A stretch of DNA of 64,000 nucleotides, taken from NCBI GenBank assembly GCA_020975725.1, contig QXJR01000009.1, positions 186,001 to 250,000 on the forward strand, written 5' to 3'. Positions 31,751 to 39,646 of the stretch are shown piece after piece. The first letter of the stretch is position 1. The number at the start of each line of letters is the position of its first letter. The stretch is from Picocystis sp. L7. Its lineage: Eukaryota > Chlorophyta > Picocystophyceae > Picocystales > Picocystaceae. The notes beneath the pieces are model-generated. The model saw nothing but the letters and a program-made list of their open reading frames with translations, was not told the DNA's origin and ran no database searches. The position numbers and the translations under genes were made by a program.

Positions 31751-33610
31751 CTACCGGATGGCGATCGGTGAATGGATGGATCATGTAGGGTGGTAAGGTC
31801 CCAACTCACCACAGTACATCCATACGTTCGTCTTTTGAACCAGTCTACCGGATTTGGTAATCAAGTGCCTCCGGCAATGGTTCTCCCACGAGAAAACGAG
31901 GCTTTGCCTGGAATTGGCATTGAGAATTGAAATAAGTTCTTCTTGTTCCGCGTAGGTATGGTTTTCAACGATAGGCTTCATAGTTTCCATTCCTATTTCT
32001 ACCGATTCCGCGGAAGAAAAGAGTGCTCGATAGCTTTCTTAGCCACCTCCGCATCTTTGCAAACATTTCAATCCCATGCACCTAAATTCACGTTGATTGG
32101 CGGTGACCATCGACGATGGAAATAGGCAAGCATCTTTTCGGCAATGTCCTTGGCAGTAGCATCAAGACGCAGAAGACATTGACGACGGGAATTCTCACGC
32201 TTCTCCGTGCTAATTCGGTCATCCTCGAAGGGAGTAAGGTATGACCGGGAATCCATCACAGTACGTCATCGAACTTCTCCGCAACTAAGTGAAGCGGAAG
32301 TTGAATCATCGAAAAACCTTCGGTCCCAAAAAAAACAAACTTGTGGGTCCACTTCGTGTGGACCCGCCCAATCAACAGAGAGGATTACGGGGAACGTGCA
32401 AGCCATTGTGCATGTCCAAGTCCAATGTCCATACTTTTTGCGTCGTCAAGAACGCCATCTTCTTCTTCCGCACACTGTCTTCTTCAAGGGAACTAAACGC
32501 CAACATGTAAGGGAAAGGATGATGTTGGTGTATGGTTGTAGAATAGGCGTGCTAAGTACCGACAATGTGACACCACATTTATGTGAATATTTGCAGTATA
32601 CGCGAGGGGAACGAAACCATAAAGGGGTTTGCAACCATAGATGAGGTAACTCCTACATATGCAAAGATTTTAGAGCCATACCCTTAAAAACCATACGAGT
32701 AAACCGAAATCAATACTGGTCTTCACTAAGCTTACACGAGAGCGTTCACTTGTAAAAGCTTGGTCTCTTTGTAGTGAAGGGGCTCAAGCACGGAGGAATA
32801 CCATTGGAAACCCGTGGAGTGTAAACATACACCAACATCATCCTTTCCCTTACATGTTGGCGTTTAGTTCCCTTGAAGAAGACAGTGTGCGGAAGAAGAA
32901 GATGGCGTTCTTGACGACGCAAAAAGTATGGACATTGGACTTGGACATGCACAATGGCTTGCACGTTCCCCGTAATCCTCTCTGTTGATTGGGCGGGTCC
33001 ACACGAAGTGGACCCACAAGTTTGTTTTTTTTGGGACCGAAGGTTTTTCGATGATTCAACTTCCGCTTCACTTAGTTGCGGAGAAGTTCGATGACGTACT
33101 GTGATGGATTCCCGGTCATACCTTACTCCCTTCGAGGATGACCGAATTAGCACGGAGAAGCGTGAGAATTCCCGTCGTCAATGTCTTCTGCGTCTTGATG
33201 CTACTGCCAAGGACATTGCCGAAAAGATGCTTGCCTATTTCCATCGTCGATGGTCACCGCCAATCAACGTGAATTTAGGTGCATGGGATTGAAATGTTTG
33301 CAAAGATGCGGAGGTGGCTAAGAAAGCTATCGAGCACTCTTTTCTTCCGCGGAATCGGTAGAAATAGGAATGGAAACTATGAAGCCTATCGTTGAAAACC
33401 ATACCTACGCGGAACAAGAAGAACTTATTTCAATTCTCAATGCCAATTCCAGGCAAAGCCTCGTTTTCTCGTGGGAGAACCATTGCCGGAGGCACTTGAT
33501 TACCAAATCCGGTAGACTGGTTCAAAAGACGAACGTATGGATGTACTGTGGTGAGTTGGGACCTTACCACCCTACATGATCCATCCATTCACCGATCGCC
33601 CGTCCGGTAG
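31751..33610. repeat. Nested fold-back: 784-bp inverted arms around a 291-bp loop
   Basis: Left arm 31751-32534 and right arm 32826-33610 are near-identical reverse complements (positions pair as x and 65360-x; one small indel near the outer ends, which read CTACCGGA). All open frames of one arm reappear exactly in the other. The loop, 32535-32825, is unique. No target duplication is obvious. It could be a fold-back transposon inserted in the KDZ element, or a local inverted duplication. Confidence 0.88.
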
Positions 33611-34308
33611 TGACACGTCCGAGTCGGTGTACCTGCGGCCCGACGTCGACGCATTCCGTGGGCGTAGGCGTATGCAACCAACCACATTGTGTAATGTTCT
33701 TACGTGGCATTACATAACCTCGCCTGAGCTTGACCGTCTCGTTCCGTGCACGATTGCGTGCTGCTGCACCGACGCGTCGTTTTGATTCCGATGCGTCGGT
33801 GCAGAAGCATGTCGACGCATCAGAAGACGCGCCTAAACGCCATCGTCACGTCGTTCACAACACAACGGGATCTACTGTACTAAGGCCATTCGATCGCGAC
33901 GCCTAAGATCACCGTCCGTCGACGTTTCCGCGACGTGGACGCGAGGCGATCCCGCTCCTTTCGGAACGACGAGCGGACGATACCGCCCCTGTAGCAAAGC
34001 GTTGGTTTCCTCTCGGGACCCCGGCTCCGGTCCCACAACAACGGTTGCGGACGGCGGGCGGCGGGCGGCGGACGGCGGATACAATACCGCGCTGAGACGA
34101 ACAGACGACGGTGAGTGCGAGGAGTTTCAAACAGTGTCCTTAGTTTGCACGAGAGAACGGGACAAATGAGTGCCGCACGCCATAGGTTGTTGATGAGCGC
34201 TTGAGGAAGTAACCTTCCTTGAAGGGGTCAACATTGCCCAGTCCGTTGCATGAATATTGAAAAGTATTCGGAAAAGAATTCGACGGGGATGGCGTGGTAG
34301 CTCTGACA
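33611..34308. other. Spacer between fold-back and transposase
   Basis: Contains the hairpin at 33764-33804 and a GC-rich patch with GGCGGGCGGCGG repeats near 34050. Probably the transposase promoter and 5'UTR; no gene recognised. Confidence 0.4.
33764..33804. repeat. Short perfect hairpin inside the KDZ element
   Basis: CTGCACCGACGC (33764-33775) and GCGTCGGTGCAG (33793-33804) form a 12-bp stem with a 17-nt loop. It sits in a GC-richer stretch between the fold-back and the transposase. Function unknown. Confidence 0.55.
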
Positions 34309-37167
34309 ATGAAGGAGCGTGGTGTTGTACTAATTCTTGGCTGCTCTTTTGTTGTAGGAGGTTACTTCCACGGGGTTATTGCTTGGGTTGAGACGTTTGC
34401 TTCCTACCCTTCAACCATGCCAAAGCACCTTGGATTCAAGAAGTCACAAAGGAAGAGATATGTTGCTAGAGTCAATATAAGTAAAAGGCCCAAGAATGCG
34501 AGTCCGGCACTTCAAGGTGAAAAAAAGGACTTGGATGTGCCCGAAGGATCCACTCCAACACAATTGGTGGTTGATCACGAGAGTGATAGTCGAGATGAAC
34601 ATGTGGGTATTGAGCTTCTTGATGTGCAATTGGAGGATGACTTGACTGCATGGTCGCATCCACAACTTTTTTTTCAATCGTATCTCTCCACAAATGGTGT
34701 GGCGACAATATATAGAGGCATGGATGAGGTGGTGTTTGTCGTGGTGGGTTTGATGGGCAATCGTACAGTGTCGCCAATGGGAGTGTGTAGCTTGAAGAAA
34801 GTAGATGGTATGTTGATGAGCCATTGCAGTGTTGATGGTTGTCAGGGAAGCGATTGGGCACACATGGACATGGCAACCCGTGGTATCGGGAAATTGTGCT
34901 CTTGTGCCCAGAGCTTGATGCGCGTATTCCCTCGCATTCTTCACGTAGAGATTCCATTCAAACGTGCGATGACAATGCTTAGTGATGGATTAGGAATAGA
35001 TGAAGTAGAAGATATTGTGCATGACATGACATCTAGACCTTTGGGCAAGTCTACCATCGACGAAGCACGTCTAGAGCAATGGAGAACGATGGCTGGCATT
35101 GCTTTCGAGTTTGAGCTAGAGGAGAATGGACTTGCATTCAAGGCAGTTTGTTGTGGGTTGAAAGAGAACGCACATGCTTGGGGACTAACAAGGCAATATG
35201 GGACACGTGGACAAGAGATCTGCTTGACTTGCAAGAGGCACACAAGCACATGTGTGCATGCAAAATGTGCTAGCCGTTGTTGCACAGACATCCTCCTAGA
35301 TAACGGCGCATATGAACCAAACGATCCTGCGATGGATACACGAGCAAATGAAGTTGAACAATTTGCAAAGCTGGAGATGATTTTCAAAAGGAGACAACTT
35401 GGAAATTTTTTCTATTCAACACAAACGGAGGTCGCGATTGGTATGCACGAAATAACAGAAGCAGTAAGTAGGGTTATGGCTGAAAGCATTCGCGAGCACC
35501 GCGAGACCCTGGCATTGAATATGGACAATTGCTTTGGAGAGGTTATGGACTCAACCGTTTGTTCAAGGTGCCAAACCTCATCCTTTGAGCCGAAAAGTGA
35601 TTTTCTAATTGTGAGCCAATACGGGATTGTGCAACTACAAGGAGCTCGGGTTTGTCCTACATGTGCTTGCGACCCGAGGGCTTGTGGCTTGTTTTTCGTT
35701 CCCAAGAGCAGTGCACGAGAGAGTGTCAGCTATCATCAGTACGTATATTTGGTGCGTGACCTAATGCTTTGCTGGAATTCCTTCTCGGAGACAAAACATT
35801 CGTTCATAAGCTTGTTGACAACGCTCGTGAGACAAGGTCAATACTCATCTCCTTCTGCAGGCCTGAACCCAAGGCTATTGATCAAGGCGTCAAGAGACAG
35901 CTTTCGCCAGGCTATGCGAGGTTTGATAGCATCCATTGACATAGACAAGTATTGCCCATTTGAATGCGTTTGCCAAGACGACAAGAATTGCAAAAGAATT
36001 CACATTGATGGGTTGGTTTTAGGCGTGAAAAGGCGGGCTGCAAGATTTGACCAACCATGGTTGAATTGCAGAAACCCAACCTTCGTGAAGCCATTCACGC
36101 AAAATTACTTACACAAAAAGGCCAGAGATTTGCTATGGAAGCTTGCGACTGGTGGACTTGAGCATCGAGATGTTTTGGAGTTGAGACTTCAATGTCCTTG
36201 GCAACTACAAATATTGCTCTTGGATGGGTGCCTTGTGGAGGATAAATTTCACCTTTGGCACCTAGTGAGGGACCTCAGAGAGTTAGGAATGGCCGTTGGA
36301 TCGCATTACCCATTAAACTCGCTCATACCTCTAGATTGCCGCAAGATATTGGAGAAAATTTGTGCCATGGAGTCCATGTGCGAGGCCACGGATCCATTGG
36401 TTGCTAGAATTTTTTCAAGCAGTAGATTCTTGGGTATATCTATGCAATTTCTGATGAAGCTCACAGAAGAAGAGCAACTGTACCCCTTCTTAAAGTATTT
36501 GCTTCTGCGGGTAGAACGAAGCACAGTTGAAGAGCGTCTTGTTGAGACTGGAGAGGGTAGGTCTCATTCAACATACTTGGACTCTTTTGAGGGTACTTCA
36601 AACCTACACTTAATGACAAAGGTAGGAGCCATGGGGCCAAGAAAAAGATGGGTAAGATCAGCGAGACAATATGGAAGAGATAGTGCGGTCGAACCAGAGA
36701 AAGAGCATGCAAGAAGCTTCAGCTTCACCCCTGGTCTCGTTTATTACCTTTGTGGAGGGTGTGAAAATGTTGTGGGGTTCCATGTCATCAACGAGAAGAA
36801 TGCGGAGAGTACAATTGAGATTGTGGAGTACCTCTATGCCTTCTTCCAGCATGCACCTGAAGAAATTGTGTATGACAATGGCAAGGAACTTGAGTTGGCA
36901 GCCAGCCTCCGTGAGCCGTCCTTTTTCGGGAGGACTCGCTACTATCAAGATCAAATGCACCACAGAAATCATACGACTGCTCCTGAGCACTACAATTCCA
37001 AACACAACAAAAGCATCAATGGTCCTCTAAGTGAGCAATTCAATGCTTCTGTTCGGTGCCGGCAAAACAGCATGATGTTCAGCTCCCAAGTTGGATATGT
37101 TACCTTGATTTGCGCTCAAGCTCTGTATTGGAATGCCAAGAAGCAACAAAGGTTGAGGGAGCTCTGA
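34309..37167 (+). CDS. KDZ-superfamily transposase (CxC5/CxC6-like)
   Basis: Intact 952-codon frame from the ATG at 34309 (an ATG at 34417, MPKHLGFKKSQRKRYV, is an alternative). Cysteine clusters fit the CxC domains known with Kyakuja-Dileera-Zisupton elements: CLTCKRHTSTCVHAKC, VCPTCACDPRACG and CPFECVCQDDKNC followed by IHIDGLVLGVKRR. The catalytic half has the superfamily pattern YYLCGGCENVVGFHVIN, then IVYDNGKELEL (Asp, about residue 853), then RTRYYQDQMHHRNHTTAPEH, then SEQFNASVRCRQNSM and ALYWNAKKQQ. In such elements a DDE-like nuclease cuts at the terminal repeats. Codon use is AT-rich compared with host genes. Family placement rests on motif order; I cannot rank it among KDZ subgroups. 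Confidence 0.78.
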   Translation: MKERGVVLILGCSFVVGGYFHGVIAWVETFASYPSTMPKHLGFKKSQRKRYVARVNISKRPKNASPALQGEKKDLDVPEGSTPTQLVVDHESDSRDEHVGIELLDVQLEDDLTAWSHPQLFFQSYLSTNGVATIYRGMDEVVFVVVGLMGNRTVSPMGVCSLKKVDGMLMSHCSVDGCQGSDWAHMDMATRGIGKLCSCAQSLMRVFPRILHVEIPFKRAMTMLSDGLGIDEVEDIVHDMTSRPLGKSTIDEARLEQWRTMAGIAFEFELEENGLAFKAVCCGLKENAHAWGLTRQYGTRGQEICLTCKRHTSTCVHAKCASRCCTDILLDNGAYEPNDPAMDTRANEVEQFAKLEMIFKRRQLGNFFYSTQTEVAIGMHEITEAVSRVMAESIREHRETLALNMDNCFGEVMDSTVCSRCQTSSFEPKSDFLIVSQYGIVQLQGARVCPTCACDPRACGLFFVPKSSARESVSYHQYVYLVRDLMLCWNSFSETKHSFISLLTTLVRQGQYSSPSAGLNPRLLIKASRDSFRQAMRGLIASIDIDKYCPFECVCQDDKNCKRIHIDGLVLGVKRRAARFDQPWLNCRNPTFVKPFTQNYLHKKARDLLWKLATGGLEHRDVLELRLQCPWQLQILLLDGCLVEDKFHLWHLVRDLRELGMAVGSHYPLNSLIPLDCRKILEKICAMESMCEATDPLVARIFSSSRFLGISMQFLMKLTEEEQLYPFLKYLLLRVERSTVEERLVETGEGRSHSTYLDSFEGTSNLHLMTKVGAMGPRKRWVRSARQYGRDSAVEPEKEHARSFSFTPGLVYYLCGGCENVVGFHVINEKNAESTIEIVEYLYAFFQHAPEEIVYDNGKELELAASLREPSFFGRTRYYQDQMHHRNHTTAPEHYNSKHNKSINGPLSEQFNASVRCRQNSMMFSSQVGYVTLICAQALYWNAKKQQRLREL

Positions 37168-37242
37168 TGGATCCCAAATTTCAATAGACATACCACCCAT
37201 TTTAGAGTGTACCATATTGCAGTTTTCTCCATTGCCCAACCT

Positions 37243-37837
37243 ATGCATCATGTAACCTGCCAGTTTTTTTTTCATCTGCAGTCCCAGGATGGGCTCTCCC
37301 CTCCCATCCTTCCATCACGTCAACACGTTTCGCGCGAGTCCCCCCCAGTCTACGTGACCATTCTTCCTGATACTTTTGCGTGTCAGGAAGACTGGTGACG
37401 CACCCTTGTTTGCTTCGCCAGCCCCTCGTCCTCCTCGCAGTGTCGTCCAGGCAAGATTCGACCACGTCGCGGCGTCGCGGCTCCCGTCCTCTTTTCCTCT
37501 CCACTTTTCTCCTTCCATTCCCTTCGCATCTGTTTCCACGCTTCGGATGTCGCGTTTCGACCTTCCTTGGCTCCGTCCCTGGTGCGCATGGACACGCGCT
37601 GCCACCGACGTTCGTCCTGCACGTCGTCCAGTCGCCTGGATGTCCCGGCTGTACGATTGTGTGGGTTTGAGAGAGAGGAGAGACAGGGAGAGAAAGAGGG
37701 GGCCCATTTGCCCATCCGAAACGGGACCGGGGAGCAACGGGATCGATGTCCCATTTACCCCTATCTGGGGAATGGTTCGCCCCACGATCCCTCATGCCAA
37801 GATGCTTCCAAACAGCACGAAAAAATGGACCAAGCCT
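37243..37837 (-). repeat. Right 595-bp terminal inverted repeat of the KDZ element
   Basis: Reverse complement of 27264-27858. It begins ATGCATCATGTAA on the plus strand and ends GGACCAAGCCT. Confidence 0.93.
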
Positions 37838-37974
37838 AGTTGTCGTCCTGCCCCTCTCGTTCCCGACGGTCTCCACGGTCCTTCCCTCTCCTTCCCGCAC
37901 GGAAAGACCGACGGTCCCCCGGTCCCCGACCGCCTGGATCGACCCCCGTCGGAACCGCCCAGGGAGAGACACCG

Positions 37975-38295
37975 GGTGAGGCCCAGACCGGGACAGACTG
38001 GGAGAGGGAGGGAGAGAGAGGGATTGAGGGAGAGGGAGGGACAGGGACAGAGTGGGACAGACTGGGAGAGGGAGGGAGAGGGAGAGGGAGGGAGAGGGAG
38101 AGAGGGAGAGGGAGAGGGAGGGACAGGGACAGAGTGGGACAGACTGGGAGAGGGAGGGAGAGGGAGAGAGGGAGGGACAGGGACAGAGTGACACAGACTG
38201 GGAGAGGGAGGGAGAGGGAGAAGGAGAGGGACAGAGTGACACAGACTGGGAGAGAGGGAGAGGGAGAAGGAGAGGGACAGAGGGAGAGAGGGACG
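37975..38295 (+). repeat. Polypurine GGGAGA-type low-complexity tract upstream of TBP
   Basis: About 320 bp almost free of pyrimidines on the plus strand, built of GGGAGA, GGGAGG and GGGACAGAGTG-type units repeated irregularly. Longer blocks containing GACAGACTGGGAGAGGGAGG recur four times. It starts 140 bp outside the KDZ element end and lies in the TBP upstream region. All open frames through it are repeat translations. Confidence 0.85.
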
Positions 38296-38408
38296 TGTGG
38301 TGGGTTCGGCGTGGTGTGGTGGCGCATCGTCGCCGCACGTGCTCGTGCAAGAGACGAGCTCGTGCGCCCTGGTCTGGGCGTGGGAGGCAACACAACCACG
38401 CAACAGAC

Positions 38409-39397
38409 ATGGGAGACGTGCAGGAGGGAAACGCGGGGGACGGAAGGGAGATGGAAGTGGACCTGGCCCAACATCCGTCCGGGATCCAACCACAGCTGCA
38501 GTACGTCCAACGCGAAACAACACGAACGCGAACGAGACGGTGGAGAGGGAAGCGAAACGGACGAAACACAAAACAAGGAAAGGCACGGGAAAAGAAACGT
38601 GGTAGGAAAGCGGAGCCAAGAAAAGAGAAGGGAACGCGAGACGGTCTTGCGAAAAAGAAAAGGACGCCAGGAAAGCGGAACCCCAAGCCGACAAGCACCG
38701 CCCTCCGAACGGTGCCGAAACAAAGCAAGAAGAAAAGAAAAAAAACATGAACCAAGACACGTACAAGCCAAGCACATGCGAATGAAAAGAAGAGATCTGG
38801 ACGGGCGGTAGGGATGCATGGCGCGCGTACGCGAAAGAAAAAGGGACTGACGGAGAGAGGAACGGACGACGCAGGAACATCGTGGCCACGGTCAACATGG
38901 GTTGTAGGCTCGACCTCAAGAAAATCGCACTGCACGCCAAAAACGCAGAGTACAACCCCAAGCGATTCGCAGCCGTCATCATGCGGATCCGTGAACCAAG
39001 ATCCACCGCACTCATCTTCGCGTCCGGTAAAATGGTGTGCACTGGAGCGAAGAGCGAACACCTTGCCAAGTTGGCCACGAAAAAGTACGTCAAGGTCATC
39101 CAACGCCTCGACTTCCCAGCACTCTTCAAAGACTACAAAATACAAAACATCGTCGGATCCTGTGACGTGAAGTTCCCCATCCGATTGGAAGGGTTGGCGT
39201 TCTCTCATGGGAATTTCTCCAGCTATGAGCCAGAGCTTTTTCCTGGACTCATCTATCGAATGGTCCAGCCGAAAGTGGTCTTGCTGATCTTTGTGTCTGG
39301 TAAAGTCGTGCTCACGGGAGCCAAGACCAAGGAAGAGATATATGCGGCCTTTGAAAACATTTACCCGGTGCTGTTGGAGTACAGGAAAGTTGCCTGA
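38409..39397 (+). CDS. TBP: TATA-box-binding protein, join(38409..38500,38875..39397)
   Basis: Two exons; a 374-nt purine-rich intron (GTACGT...GACTGACG...CGCAG) joins IQPQLQ to NIVATVNMG in phase. 204 residues: a 30-residue acidic N-terminus ([20 protein letters not shown]) and a nearly canonical saddle. Direct repeat 1 has [31 protein letters not shown] and [17 protein letters not shown]. Direct repeat 2 has [40 protein letters not shown] and [20 protein letters not shown]. It nucleates Pol I, II and III initiation complexes. The promoter lies next to the KDZ element and the polypurine tract. AATAAA near 39527. Confidence 0.96.
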
Positions 39398-39646
39398 TGA
39401 TTACCGGGACTCCACACGCAGGGGCATGTGAAGGGAAGGATGGAGTAGACAAGGAAGGTGCAGACCTTTTTCAAGGGACGTTGATGGTCCAAGTAGTTTG
39501 ATCATGACTCCGTGTTTTTGAACAAAAAAAAATAAAAAATTCTTTGTAAAGAAATGCTATATTGCATCTTTATTCAATGTTGGTTGGATACCAGAACCTC
39601 TGGTTGTTCGACGGCTAGTCTATGGCACACAGGTTTTCCTGTGGCT

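Larger units (their letters stand above)
27264..37837 (+). mobile_element. 10.6-kb KDZ-superfamily DNA transposon with 595-bp inverted repeats
   Basis: Bounded by 595-bp inverted repeats, 27264-27858 and 37243-37837, which match without an indel in every part I compared. The interior is visibly AT-richer than the host and carries a 950-residue KDZ/CxC-type transposase (plus strand, right), a 306-codon unknown ORF (minus strand, left) and a nested fold-back (31751-33610). The repeats themselves are GC-rich like the host. Just outside, both flanks read AGT if the element is taken from 27263, a possible 3-bp target duplication, but this is weak. It sits in the upstream region of ClpR, 36 bp from its start codon, and before TBP. 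Near-perfect ends and an intact transposase frame suggest a recent insertion. Confidence 0.82.

Noticed and set aside
27264-37837. Reading the 10.6-kb element as a Polinton or other virus-like element because of size and long inverted ends
   Set aside because: No DNA polymerase B, integrase, packaging ATPase, protease or capsid frame is visible; the only clear gene is a KDZ-type transposase.
37792-39208. Frames of 320-655 codons through the polypurine tract and into TBP
   Set aside because: Translations of GGGAGA repeats (Ser/Pro/Leu or Arg/Glu/Gly runs) and antisense of TBP.
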